DNA of 40,651 bases, taken from positions 1 to 40,651 of the forward strand of contig JABDAP010000015.1 in the NCBI GenBank assembly GCA_013289065.1, read 5' to 3'. Both the position numbers and the translations under genes were made by a program. The notes beneath the pieces were generated by a model that was not told the DNA's origin, ran no database searches, and worked only from the letters and a program-made list of their open reading frames with translations. The first letter of the stretch is position 1. Each line of letters opens with the position of its first letter. Shown here piece by piece: positions 1-7,989 of the stretch. The stretch is from Bacteroidota bacterium (GTDB lineage Bacteria; Bacteroidota; Bacteroidia; Chitinophagales; Chitinophagaceae).

Positions 1-42
1 GGCCAACATTTATTAATCAAAAAAATAAATCAATACACTCTT

Positions 43-1122
43 TTAATTACTCACATACCCAAACAATCCCTTCGTTTCACCCGCAGGGCCCGCGGTAAAA
101 AATAAGAAATTTGGATTCACAGCCGCAGCGGCAGAAGGCGCAAAACTTAATGCCCAAAGTCCGTCAATGGTAAGCGTTGCTCCATTGCTTTGCAGTACCC
201 CCATATAATTTCCCGATGCATCATAGGCATTGATATGGCCATCTCCCAAATTGCCCACGAGTATGATTCCTGTTGTTCCGCCTATCCATCCATCAGGCGC
301 CTGTGTAATTCCCCATGGTGCATTGAGCGCACCGCCGGTTACCAAACGTTTTACCAGCGTGCCGGTTGTGCTGAACACATCTACATAACCAAGCCCCGGA
401 GCTTTCATTTCCGTATGTGTAACCGGATCGGGCTGCGCATACGTAACATATAAAAAGCCGCCGATGTTCTGAATATTAAATGGCGAATAACCTTCCGCAA
501 TAGACGGATCGCTGAAGCTGATCGGTTGCAGCGCCATATTTCTATCGAACACATCTATTCTATGCGAATTAAAATCCGCCGCATATAACAGGGTATCTGT
601 TGTAACACCCATAGCCAGTCCGGTGTAAACGGCGGTTCCATTCCTGTCTACCATGGTAACTGCTGCGCCACCGCTGTTCCAGCCGGAGATCACGCCATCG
701 ATACCCGCAAAAATAAATTTAGCAGGGTTGCCGTTTGATAATTTAAAACCTGTGCTGCTGTTAAATACCTGCCCGGTTGGTAACCCGCCGGTTGGGCCAT
801 TGTGCGATGGAATGGTAACAGGGGCAAGCACCTGTGCGCCGGCAGCGCTGTAGATAAGCGATGTGTGGTCGCCGAGAGAAGAGATCCATGCAGTACCGGT
901 AGGGCTGAATGCGAGCCCCCATCCATTAAGCAAATGCGGATCGTTTCTTTGCGCAGAAACAGATGCATCAGTTGAAACAAGATTCACAACCGTAAAACTC
1001 TGGTGGTTGGTTTGATAATCGGGTGCCGTGTAACTTTTTTTGCAGCTGCTGAAACAGGTAAGGGCAAACAATGCGATAGCTGCTGCAATGACCGTTGCAG
1101 GTTTGCCGGTAAGGTTTTTCAT
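43..1122 (-). CDS. TIGR03118-family lipoprotein
   Basis: The protein of about 359 residues looks like the TIGR03118 family: a secreted beta-propeller-like protein of unknown biochemical role. I see a hydrophobic signal followed by a lipobox-like stretch ending SSCKK, so it is probably a lipoprotein exported across the inner membrane. The mature part has repeated blade-like segments such as NGWGLAFSPTGTAWIS, IDGVISGWN and APWGITQAPDGW. The reading frame is open upstream to 1191, but the signal peptide begins properly at the ATG at 1122 (MKNLTGK), so the longer start was rejected. It has no obvious operon partner; the next gene on this strand ends 306 nt upstream. Family recognition is from memory of its sequence pattern; the function is unknown. 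Confidence 0.8.
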   Translation of the reverse strand: MKNLTGKPATVIAAAIALFALTCFSSCKKSYTAPDYQTNHQSFTVVNLVSTDASVSAQRNDPHLLNGWGLAFSPTGTAWISSLGDHTSLIYSAAGAQVLAPVTIPSHNGPTGGLPTGQVFNSSTGFKLSNGNPAKFIFAGIDGVISGWNSGGAAVTMVDRNGTAVYTGLAMGVTTDTLLYAADFNSHRIDVFDRNMALQPISFSDPSIAEGYSPFNIQNIGGFLYVTYAQPDPVTHTEMKAPGLGYVDVFSTTGTLVKRLVTGGALNAPWGITQAPDGWIGGTTGIILVGNLGDGHINAYDASGNYMGVLQSNGATLTIDGLWALSFAPSAAAAVNPNFLFFTAGPAGETKGLFGYVSN

Positions 1123-1428
1123 AAAAGTTTTTTTAAATAAAAACGGGTAACAGAAATAATAAGCGGCGGCTATCGGGGCTGATAGCAACACTTAGTATGT
1201 TTTGCGTATCGGTATGCCTGCAAACTTCATACCTCTGGCAAAAAAAAAGTATTAACATTTTTTATAAAACCGCAGGCAACCTTTCGGAAAAAATTACGTT
1301 TTCCGGGCTTTATTTTTATGTATGAAAAAAATGTGGATGTGGTTTATCAAGTGTGTAAGATCGTACACACAGCAATGGGATTATGCATATAAAAATCGGA
1401 TCGGAACATAACTCCTGCAAAGAAATGA
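1123..1428. other. Intergenic stretch without a gene
   Basis: This 306-nt AT-rich region is the leader of the gene at 43-1122 and the 3' flank of the gene at 1429-1824. It holds a weak hairpin near 1288-1309 (arms CGGAAAA and TTTTCCG) that could end transcription in either direction. I see no convincing promoter match and no coding sequence. Confidence 0.5.
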
Positions 1429-1824
1429 TCATGGAATATTACTGTAAACGATCCAGCCTTGTGCAACCGTTTTGGCATAAAAATCTGAAACGCCGTTTAC
1501 CGCCGCCGGGTAAATTCTGGCACCCGAACAATCGTATGCATAGTAGGCCAGGCCGCCGCTTCCCATCATCATATCAATCATGAAGGCGGGAGAATTATTA
1601 TAGGTCGTGAGATAAATTGTACCCCTGTAATTGCCAAGGTATTTGCGGGTTGCTTTATCCTCATCCGCTTTTTTGATGATATCCTGCAACCAGGCCAGGT
1701 CGCTGCCACATTGCAACTGCGCCGTTTTCAATACATCAGCAGGAATTGCCTGGCTGTTGTCATCGGGTTTACTGCACGATAGTATCAACAGCAACATAGC
1801 GATATAGAAATGACGGGCTTTCAT
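1429..1824 (-). CDS. Small hypothetical lipoprotein
   Basis: I do not recognise a named family. The 131-residue product starts MKARHFYIAMLLLILSCSKP, a lipoprotein signal with the lipobox LILSC, so it should be anchored in the envelope. The mature part has two cysteines (in LQCGSD and YDCSGA) that could form a disulfide, and a glycine/methionine-rich turn MMMGSGGLAYYAYD. The frame is open 90 nt further upstream, but that part lies in a repeat region (about 1905-2003) and lacks a signal, so the inner ATG at 1824 was chosen. It probably forms its own transcription unit. Small lipoproteins with this kind of mature sequence are common in Bacteroidota and mostly uncharacterised. Confidence 0.65.
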   Translation of the reverse strand: MKARHFYIAMLLLILSCSKPDDNSQAIPADVLKTAQLQCGSDLAWLQDIIKKADEDKATRKYLGNYRGTIYLTTYNNSPAFMIDMMMGSGGLAYYAYDCSGARIYPAAVNGVSDFYAKTVAQGWIVYSNIP

Positions 1825-1904
1825 ATTCGATGTTAAGTTAGAAATTGTTTTTAAAATTAAAAAGCGTTTGTGCTGTTGATCCTGCAACGAACTAAATAGA
1901 CCCC

Positions 1905-2003
1905 TCTGCGCCAACTCTGCTTCTCTGCCGCTCTGCGGTGAAAAAAATCCCGATACAATTACCTGCCAGGTTTTTTAAACCCTTTTCACCGCTGAGAGCA
2001 GGA
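1905..2003. repeat. Palindromic CTCTGCG-type intergenic repeat, copy 1
   Basis: An imperfect hairpin pairs a left arm containing CTCTGCGGTGAAAA (about 1931-1944) with a right arm starting TTTTCACCGCTGAGAG (about 1983-1998). Further CTCTGCG-like words lie at 1904-1928. It resembles the two repeats around the ORF6N gene (4571-4680 and 5417-5496), with a more diverged sequence. It lies between two divergent genes, in the upstream region of the small lipoprotein gene. Confidence 0.5.
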
Positions 2004-2123
2004 AGCGCTGAGGTTTTGCAGCGTATTGTTTTGAGGAGAACAATCCGGCCTGTTCACCGACCCACTCCAAAATCCTAACCCATTTTATCCTATATTGTTT
2101 CCCGCAAACCAATACGCACACTC

Positions 2124-4481
2124 ATGAGAAAATACTTACTTGCCGCAACAGCCATTGCATTTGCTTATAATGCAGGAGCACAGGTTGCGCTTACCAAAAA
2201 AGATTACGAGAACGCCGAGCGTTTCCTCACTTACAATACCGAGCCATTGATCGATGGCGGTAATGTTCGCCCTAACTGGATGCCGAACGACCAGTTCTGG
2301 TATCTCGCATCCAATTCTAAAAAAAGCGATTTTATTTTAGTTGATCCCGTTAAGAGAACACGCAGCGCCGCATTCGATCAACAGAAATTAGCTGCGGCAT
2401 TATCAACTGCCAGCGGTAATAAATATGATGGCGCAAAACTTCCTTTTCAATCCATCAGTTATTCTGCAGATGGCAGATCGGTTTCATTTACTGCCGATGG
2501 TAAAAAATGGAAATATGATCTGCAGTCATCTGTTATTTCGCCAGACACCGATCCTTCTACCGGTACAACTCCGCCAGCCGGCGGCGGGCGCGGTGGCCGC
2601 GGTGGCGGGCGTGGAGGTGGATTTGGCGGAGGCAATGAATTATTATCTCCCGATGGAAAACGCGCCATATATATTAAAGACTGGAACTTATGGGTGCGTG
2701 ATGTTGCAACAGACAAACAAACACAACTCACTACCGATGGCGTCAAAGATTTCGGTTATGCAACGGATAATGCGGGATGGAAATCGAGCGACAGGCCGGT
2801 ACTTCGCTGGTCGCCCGATTCAAAAAAGATCGCAACCTTTAAACAGGATCAGCGCAATGTGAGCGATATGTATCTTGTTACCACCAATGTTGGAAAACCA
2901 ACTTTACGTACCTGGAAATATCCTTTGCCCGGCGATAAAGAAATTCCTATGATACAACGTGTGATCATTGATGTGGATGCTGCTAAAGTAATTAACCTGC
3001 AGGTTCCGGCCGATCCGCACAGGGCAACATTGGGGGATGATATTTCAAGCAGCGGAACACTGGATGATGTGGATTGGAACGACAATGCCTCGCAGCTTGC
3101 ATTTGTATCTACTTCACGTGATCATAAACAGGAAAAATTCCGGATAGCCGATGCAGCAACAGGAACCGTTCGTGAAGTGTTTGAAGAAGTTTCTTCCACA
3201 CAATACGAATCAGGAAGAGGCAATATTAACTGGAGATATTTAGCAAACACCAACGAGATCATCTGGTACTCTGAACGCGATAACTGGGGGCATTTATATT
3301 TATACGATGCCGCAACAGGCAAAGTGAAAAATCAAATTACCAAAGGCGATTGGGTAGTGAGCAGGCTGGTAAAAGTTGATGAAAAAAACAGGCTGCTATA
3401 TTTCACCGCTTGCGGACGCGAGCCCGGCAATCCTTATTTTCAACATCTATATAAAATAGGATTTGATGGAAAAGGTTTGACACTATTAACTCCCGGAGAT
3501 GGAAACCATACTGCTACATTTTCGCCATCAGGAAATTATATCGTTGATACCTATTCAAAACCCGATGTTCCGCCCATTACTGTGTTATGCGACCTCAACG
3601 GAAAACTAATTACAGAACTGGAAAGAACAGATGTATCAAGGCTCGCAGCTTCAGGATGGAAGCCGCCGATACCTGTTTCAGTAAAAGCGCATGATGGCAA
3701 GACAGATATTTACGGCCTGGTATTTACGCCAACGCATATGGTTGCCAATAAAAAATATCCTGTGATCGATTATATCTACCCGGGCCCGCAGGGTGGAAGC
3801 ATTGGTGGCAACTGGTCGTTCTCTGCATCGAGAAACGATCACCAGGCATTATCGGAACTGGGTTTTATCGTGGTGGTGATCGAAGGAACCAGCAACCCGT
3901 TCCGTTCAAAGAGTTATCATGATATGAATTACGGAAATATGGCGGAGAATACATTGCCTGATCAGATCACTGCTATCAAACAGTTATCAGAGAGATACCC
4001 GATCGATACAACACGCGTAGGTATCTGGGGACATTCAGGCGGCGGTTTTGCAACGGCTGCAGCGATGTTCCGTTATCCTGATTTTTTCAAAGTAGGTATT
4101 TCAGAATCGGGGAACCATGATAACAGGAATTATGAAGACGATTGGGGCGAGCGTTATGATGGCCTCGCAGAAAATTCAAATTATGATGCACAGGCAAACG
4201 AGAACTATGCAAAAAATTTAAAAGGAAAACTGATGCTTGCACATGGATTGATGGATAATAATGTACCATCATCCAATACCATGCTCGTGGTGGATGCATT
4301 GATCAAAGCCAATAAAAGTTTTGATCTCGTAGTATTTCCAAACAGCCCGCATGGATATGGGGCTTTCGCGCCATACATGATGCGCCGCCGCTGGGATTAT
4401 TTTGTGAAAAATCTCTTAGGCGCCGAACCACCCGAAAATTATGAATTAAGAGCACCACAAGGCGGCCCGCGCGGACAATAA
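2124..4481 (+). CDS. Dipeptidyl peptidase IV-like serine peptidase (S9B)
   Basis: This is a secreted or periplasmic prolyl-oligopeptidase-type enzyme that should remove dipeptides from peptide N termini. Residues 1-20 form a signal peptide ending NAGAQ. An eight-bladed DPPIV N-terminal propeller follows (about 25-500), then an alpha/beta hydrolase domain (about 520-770). The catalytic triad is visible: Ser638 in GHSGGG, Asp711 in HGLMDNN and His743 in SPHGYG. The length of 785 residues is normal for the family. A glycine/arginine-rich insertion (residues 153-170) interrupts the propeller and looks like a flexible surface loop. The C-terminal tail, also Gly/Arg/Pro-rich, ends QGGPRGQ. It stands alone, with a terminator at 4527-4559. 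A role in peptide scavenging is inferred from the family. Confidence 0.92.
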   Translation: MRKYLLAATAIAFAYNAGAQVALTKKDYENAERFLTYNTEPLIDGGNVRPNWMPNDQFWYLASNSKKSDFILVDPVKRTRSAAFDQQKLAAALSTASGNKYDGAKLPFQSISYSADGRSVSFTADGKKWKYDLQSSVISPDTDPSTGTTPPAGGGRGGRGGGRGGGFGGGNELLSPDGKRAIYIKDWNLWVRDVATDKQTQLTTDGVKDFGYATDNAGWKSSDRPVLRWSPDSKKIATFKQDQRNVSDMYLVTTNVGKPTLRTWKYPLPGDKEIPMIQRVIIDVDAAKVINLQVPADPHRATLGDDISSSGTLDDVDWNDNASQLAFVSTSRDHKQEKFRIADAATGTVREVFEEVSSTQYESGRGNINWRYLANTNEIIWYSERDNWGHLYLYDAATGKVKNQITKGDWVVSRLVKVDEKNRLLYFTACGREPGNPYFQHLYKIGFDGKGLTLLTPGDGNHTATFSPSGNYIVDTYSKPDVPPITVLCDLNGKLITELERTDVSRLAASGWKPPIPVSVKAHDGKTDIYGLVFTPTHMVANKKYPVIDYIYPGPQGGSIGGNWSFSASRNDHQALSELGFIVVVIEGTSNPFRSKSYHDMNYGNMAENTLPDQITAIKQLSERYPIDTTRVGIWGHSGGGFATAAAMFRYPDFFKVGISESGNHDNRNYEDDWGERYDGLAENSNYDAQANENYAKNLKGKLMLAHGLMDNNVPSSNTMLVVDALIKANKSFDLVVFPNSPHGYGAFAPYMMRRRWDYFVKNLLGAEPPENYELRAPQGGPRGQ

Positions 4482-4526
4482 TGCTTATGTGATCTATGTC
4501 CTTCTATGAACCTATGTGTTTCAAAA

Positions 4527-4559
4527 AAATGTCTCTCTTACCGAGGGGCATTTTTTTTT
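4527..4559 (+). terminator. Rho-independent terminator after the S9B peptidase gene
   Basis: A hairpin with arms AAATGTCTCTC (4527-4537) and GAGGGGCATTT (4543-4553), including G-T pairs, is followed by a run of nine T (4551-4559). It sits 46 nt after the peptidase stop codon on the same strand. Confidence 0.8.
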
Positions 4560-4570
4560 GAAACTTATTA

Positions 4571-4680
4571 CTGCAAACTCTCTTTGCGTACTCTGCGCGT
4601 ATTCCTTCGCGCCCTCTGCGTTAAAAATCGCGGCCTTTAACCGCAGAGAGCTTAAAGCTTTACGCAGAGCACGCAAAGGA
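4571..4680. repeat. CTCTGCG/ACGCAGAG palindromic repeat, copy 2
   Basis: This imperfect palindrome is upstream of the ORF6N gene. CTTTGCGT (4582-4589) pairs with ACGCAAAG (4671-4678). The inner CTCTGCGTTAAA (4614-4625) pairs with TTTAACCGCAGAG (4637-4649) apart from one bulge. The downstream copy at 5417-5496 shares the words CTCTGCGTTAAAAA and ACGCAGAGCACGCAAAG in the same orientation. I know such palindromes as common intergenic repeats of Bacteroidota; their function is unclear. The rest of the gap between 4482 and 4782 holds the terminator and an AT-rich leader. Confidence 0.7.
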
Positions 4681-4782
4681 CTAATAATAGTTTATTAAAT
4701 ATTTAATAGCCGCGAAGAAAAATACTACGTATTAATACGCTTGTTTAAATCAATGCATGTTTTCAACTTTGAATAATAAAGT

Positions 4783-5322
4783 ATGGCGAAAACGATCAAA
4801 CATATTCAACCAACAGATGGAACCATTATGAATAAGATATATTTTATACGCGGACAGAAAATAATGCTCGACCGCGACCTGGCGAAACTATACAATGTAG
4901 AAACAAAACAATTGAAGCGGCAGGTCAAAAGAAACCTTGAACGTTTCCCATCCGACTTTATGTTTGAACTTACTAAAGAAGAGTTTGAAAATTGGAGGAG
5001 CCAATTTGGCACCTCCAATTCCGGAGATATGATGGGATTGCGATATGCTCCTTACGCCTTTACAGAACAAGGCGTTGCCATGTTAGCTACTGTGCTGAAC
5101 AGCGAGATCGCAATCCAGGTGCATATACAGATCATCCGCATATTTATAAAAATGCGCGAAATGATGCTGACGCATAAAGATATTTTATTGAAACTGGAAC
5201 AGTTGGAAAGAAAGGCAGATAAGAACGATGCAGATATCCGGATTATTTTTAAATGCCTGAAAGAACTTGTCAATCCTCCTCCCGTTCCGCGCAGAAAGAT
5301 CGGGTTCATACAGGATGAGTAA
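4783..5322 (+). CDS. ORF6N-domain DNA-binding protein
   Basis: The 179-residue protein carries an ORF6N domain (about residues 15-110), a DNA-binding-type domain known from phage and mobile-element proteins. Recognisable segments are YFIRGQKIMLDRDLAKLYNV, LKRQVKRNLERFPSDFMFEL and YAFTEQGVAMLATVLNSE. The C-terminal part (about 125-160) is a charged, probably coiled-coil helix, and the protein ends in a short basic tail. The gene has no partner and is framed by two direct copies of an intergenic palindrome. Codons 70-80 (4990-5020) form a near-perfect palindrome in the DNA, and related palindromes lie just downstream. The family is often linked to horizontally moved genes, but no phage or transposon genes are nearby. 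The regulatory target is unknown. Confidence 0.85.
   Translation: MAKTIKHIQPTDGTIMNKIYFIRGQKIMLDRDLAKLYNVETKQLKRQVKRNLERFPSDFMFELTKEEFENWRSQFGTSNSGDMMGLRYAPYAFTEQGVAMLATVLNSEIAIQVHIQIIRIFIKMREMMLTHKDILLKLEQLERKADKNDADIRIIFKCLKELVNPPPVPRRKIGFIQDE
4990..5020. repeat. Palindrome inside the ORF6N coding sequence
   Basis: The 31-nt sequence is symmetric about position 5005: arms AATTGGAGG (4990-4998) and CCTCCAATT (5012-5020), inner GCCAA/TTGGC, with one A/A mismatch at 4999/5011. It encodes the conserved ORF6N stretch ENWRSQFGTSNS. Related palindromes lie in the downstream non-coding region at 5519-5563 and 5591-5617. Confidence 0.85.
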
Positions 5323-5356
5323 TATACCTGTCAGACCCGGTCACTGCAAATCCCCT

Positions 5357-5388
5357 AAATGTCCCGCTATCTCAGGGACATTTTTTTT
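5357..5388 (+). terminator. Rho-independent terminator after the ORF6N gene
   Basis: A perfect 9-bp stem (AAATGTCCC at 5357-5365 and GGGACATTT at 5375-5383) with a 9-nt loop is followed by a T run to 5388. It begins 35 nt after the ORF6N stop codon. Confidence 0.85.
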
Positions 5389-5416
5389 GCAATAAAACTT
5401 ATTATCTGCAAGTTCT

Positions 5417-5496
5417 TCCTTTGCGCCCTCTGCGTTAAAAAATCCGCGTCCTATAACCGCGGAGGGCCGCAAAGTTTTACGCAGAGCACGCAAAGA
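5417..5496. repeat. CTCTGCG/ACGCAGAG palindromic repeat, copy 3
   Basis: This is the downstream partner of the repeat at 4571-4680, in the same orientation. CTTTGCG (5419-5425) and CTCTGCG can pair with GGAGGGCCGCAAAG around 5461-5474, and TGCGTTAAAA (5431-5440) with TTTTACGCA near 5476-5484. It forms most of the gap between the ORF6N gene and the next gene, together with the terminator and the ORF6N-like remnant. Confidence 0.7.
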
Positions 5497-5563
5497 AATC
5501 TTGAACTTACAAAAGAGTATTTGAGAATTGGAGGTCACAATTTGTGACCTCCAATTCTCAAAT
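5497..5563 (+). pseudogene. ORF6N-like gene fragment containing a perfect palindrome
   Basis: The sequence at 5497-5533 closely follows codons inside the ORF6N gene at 4962-4998: both contain TTGAACTTAC and AATTGGAGG in the same order, and it reads ELTKE in one frame as the gene does. It then runs into a perfect inverted repeat with 22-nt arms, 5519-5540 and 5542-5563, around a single T at 5541. No open gene remains. Either it is a relic of a second ORF6N gene, or a palindromic element that shares sequence with the gene. Confidence 0.55.
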
Positions 5564-5590
5564 AAAAGAAACACGAACTAAAGCTGAAAA

Positions 5591-5617
5591 CTTGAGGAAC
5601 CAATTTGGCACCTCAAG
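5591..5617. repeat. Third ORF6N-like palindrome
   Basis: Arms CTTGAGG (5591-5597) and CCTCAAG (5611-5617) enclose CCAA-T-TTGG. The stretch CCAATTTGGCACCTC is identical to part of the ORF6N coding palindrome (5001-5015). It is intergenic, 67 nt before the LpxR-like gene. Confidence 0.7.
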
Positions 5618-5683
5618 CCAATCTTATTACTTCTTTTTTACGTAGATGGCATAGGTTTTTACGAAGAAATCAAAAGTTTGATA

Positions 5684-6694
5684 ATGAAAAAAATTGCCAT
5701 TTTTATTTTATCACTGCTGTTTTTTGCGCAACTGTCTCTACACGCACAGGATACAGCTTCGTATACAAGAATGTTCCGTTTTTATTATGATAATGATTTT
5801 ATCAACGTAGTCGGAAAAGGAACCGATGATCAATATACCGGCGGTATGCGTGTTGACCTCTATTATACCAAACACCACGATTCGCGTTTTTTTATAGATC
5901 GTTCTATGCCCAAGGCAGGGCGGGAAGCAGTAAACACTTTTGGATGGAGCCTGTTACAGATTGCTTTTACACCCGATGATCTTACAAAAAAACAACCCGC
6001 AGTAAACGATTATCCTTACGCAGGAGCCATCTATTCTATCCATACACTTCATTCAGCAAATCCAATAAAAAAATACAGCCTGCAAACAGAAATGATAGCA
6101 GGCATCATGGGCCCGCTTTCTTTTGCAAAAGAAACACAGGAAGGGATCCATCACTGGATAAATTATATCCAACCACAGGGATGGGATGATCAAATGCCAA
6201 CAGATCTTTTACTGAACATCAATCTCACCGCAGAAAAAATGCTCTGGAACCCGCATAAATGGCTGGAGCTGGAAGCAGGTGGCGAATTACTTGCCGGTAC
6301 TATGACGGATGGTGCAGATATCTACACACAGTTCCGTTTTGGAAAAATGGTTCCTTACTTCAATGGTTATATTTCACAGTTTGGTTCGCCACGGGTAAAC
6401 AGGCCGCATCGTTTTCAATTATATGTAACGGCTAAACCCGGTTTATCATGGACGGGTTATTATGCTTTATTAGATGGCGGAGTATTTAATGGGCGGTCTG
6501 CTTATTATAAAGGAACAGAAAGCTCAGCACAGCCTTACAGAACAGATAAGAACATCCACCCTTTTTTTGATGGCGGCCTCGTTATAAGTTTTGGAAAGAT
6601 GAGTTGGTCTATCACGCAAAAAATAATGCCGCCATTATTGCTGGGATTTGAACCGCATGCGGTGGGTAATATTTCTTTTACAGTTGGATGGTAA
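5684..6694 (+). CDS. LpxR-like (DUF2219) outer-membrane protein
   Basis: The 336-residue protein resembles the LpxR lipid A deacylase family, outer-membrane beta barrels that remove the 3'-linked acyloxyacyl chain of lipid A. A signal peptide (residues 1-21, ending LHAQD) is followed by the typical N-terminal region with YYDNDF and TDDQYTGGMR, the place where the family carries its Asn/Asp active-site and calcium-binding residues. YPYAGAIYSIHTLHS matches the conserved segment holding the catalytic His. The protein ends ISFTVGW, with the terminal aromatic residue usual for outer-membrane barrels. A TTG at 5678 would add two residues; the ATG at 5684 was preferred. It converges with the next gene, whose stop codon is only 7 nt away. 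Catalytic activity is inferred, not shown. Confidence 0.75.
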   Translation: MKKIAIFILSLLFFAQLSLHAQDTASYTRMFRFYYDNDFINVVGKGTDDQYTGGMRVDLYYTKHHDSRFFIDRSMPKAGREAVNTFGWSLLQIAFTPDDLTKKQPAVNDYPYAGAIYSIHTLHSANPIKKYSLQTEMIAGIMGPLSFAKETQEGIHHWINYIQPQGWDDQMPTDLLLNINLTAEKMLWNPHKWLELEAGGELLAGTMTDGADIYTQFRFGKMVPYFNGYISQFGSPRVNRPHRFQLYVTAKPGLSWTGYYALLDGGVFNGRSAYYKGTESSAQPYRTDKNIHPFFDGGLVISFGKMSWSITQKIMPPLLLGFEPHAVGNISFTVGW

Positions 6695-6700
6695 ACAATG

Positions 6701-7936
6701 CTACGGTTGTTTCTCCACATAATACAATACGCCATTCATATCATCCGTAATAAAAAAAGAATGGCCATCATTCATCATCACATCACAGGGGCGGCCCATG
6801 CGGTTCCCGGGTTTGGGGCCGGTTAAGAAACCATCAACGATAGTTGTATATTTTCCGCGCCCGGTAATTTTCACCACAGCATTTCCTTTTTGCAGCGATA
6901 CATCTGTTGATCCATGCAGCGCAATCAAAAAACTATTTTTTAATAACGGGTCATCGAATCCCTTAAAATAATCAAAGCCCAGTGGGGCGGAGTGCGCTTT
7001 AAATCCGCAGTAAGCAAGCGATGGTGCGGAAGGGATGTTGTGTCCCTGTTGCCTGGCTGAATCCTGCAGTTGTTTGTTTGCGTACACTTTATTTTGATAC
7101 TGGTAATAATATGGCCAGCCATAAAATTTATTTTTGCGGATATGGTTGAACATATCTTCCGGCATCTCATTACCTAACTCATCGCGTTCCATACAGGTAG
7201 CCCACAATTCATTGCCGATCCATTTAATGCCGACACTGTTTCGCAAACCGCCTGCAAATATTTGTTGATTTTCACCTTCGGGATCCATCTCCCAGATAGA
7301 GGCGCGTATATTTTCTTTTTCAACACAGGTATTGCAACTGCTGCCGATGCTCACGTATAATTTGTTGCGATGAAAAGCAAGGCTGCGCGTTAAATGCCAG
7401 CCGCCATATTTATATGATAAACCGTAAGATGGAAAACTTGCGATCAGTGTTGGTTTCCCCGAAGGAGCATTATCTCCTGCATGATATTCGTAGCGTGTTA
7501 TTTTTTCCGTTTCAGGTATGTAGATATAATCCTTTCCGTCTTTGTTATAAAACGCTACCTGTGTTACATTGTGCAGATCCTCTAAATAAGTATGGATCTT
7601 TCTGAAAGATCTTGTCTTTGCATCCCAGTCATCGAAAATATAAATTTTAGAACTGTTGTTATCAGTAAGGTCATACATATCGGTAGCAAATAATCTTCCA
7701 TCCGGGCTGCGTGTCAGGAAACGTAAACGTTTTAATCCTTCATACGCCACATGAATATGATAGCCTTCCGGAACATTGAGATAAAAGCTGAGCCCTTTTT
7801 TCAAGGTGATCTTTTCACTTACAAACCTGGTAACGGCAGCAGATTTCTTTTTTTGTAAATGATCTGTAAAACAGAACGAACCCATTATAAAAATGAGCAG
7901 CAGGATTGTTTTTATCGTTGCATGAAAATGCTTCAT
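6701..7936 (-). CDS. Sorbosone/glucose dehydrogenase-like beta-propeller protein
   Basis: The 411-residue product belongs to the soluble PQQ-dependent glucose/sorbosone dehydrogenase-like family, periplasmic beta propellers that oxidise sugars or aldehydes with PQQ; many members have no proven cofactor. An N-terminal hydrophobic segment (residues 8-22) is a likely signal. Diagnostic stretches include GGLRNSVGIKW, ATCMERDELGNEMPEDM and KFYGWPYYYQYQ, each with a counterpart in the neighbouring gene at 8248-9540, so the two are divergent paralogues. The frame is open to 8074, but that extension translates a structured leader RNA, so the ATG at 7936 was chosen. A riboswitch-like element and a terminator lie directly in front, suggesting transcription attenuation. 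Confidence 0.8.
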   Translation of the reverse strand: MKHFHATIKTILLLIFIMGSFCFTDHLQKKKSAAVTRFVSEKITLKKGLSFYLNVPEGYHIHVAYEGLKRLRFLTRSPDGRLFATDMYDLTDNNSSKIYIFDDWDAKTRSFRKIHTYLEDLHNVTQVAFYNKDGKDYIYIPETEKITRYEYHAGDNAPSGKPTLIASFPSYGLSYKYGGWHLTRSLAFHRNKLYVSIGSSCNTCVEKENIRASIWEMDPEGENQQIFAGGLRNSVGIKWIGNELWATCMERDELGNEMPEDMFNHIRKNKFYGWPYYYQYQNKVYANKQLQDSARQQGHNIPSAPSLAYCGFKAHSAPLGFDYFKGFDDPLLKNSFLIALHGSTDVSLQKGNAVVKITGRGKYTTIVDGFLTGPKPGNRMGRPCDVMMNDGHSFFITDDMNGVLYYVEKQP

Positions 7937-7946
7937 AAAGGTTTTC

Positions 7947-7970
7947 AAAAAAGCCCCGCAATCGCGGGGC
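7947..7970 (-). terminator. Terminator/attenuator before the dehydrogenase-like gene
   Basis: On the minus strand a 7-bp perfect GC-rich stem (GCCCCGC, loop GATT, GCGGGGC) is followed by six T. It ends 10 nt before the ATG at 7936, so it lies between the riboswitch-like element and the gene it would control. Confidence 0.85.
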
Positions 7971-7989
7971 CCTTTGGTTTTTTCACTTA

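Noticed and set aside
4516..4698. 60-codon ORF after the peptidase gene
   Set aside because: It covers the terminator and palindromic repeat and is not a plausible protein.
5359..5547. Plus-strand ORF of 62 codons over the repeat after the ORF6N gene
   Set aside because: It consists of terminator and repeat sequence, with only a few codons resembling ORF6N; treated as a remnant.
5341..5574. Minus-strand ORF of 77 codons containing FENWRSQIVTSNS
   Set aside because: The peptide arises because the palindrome reads nearly the same on both strands; it spans a terminator and a repeat and has no other gene features.
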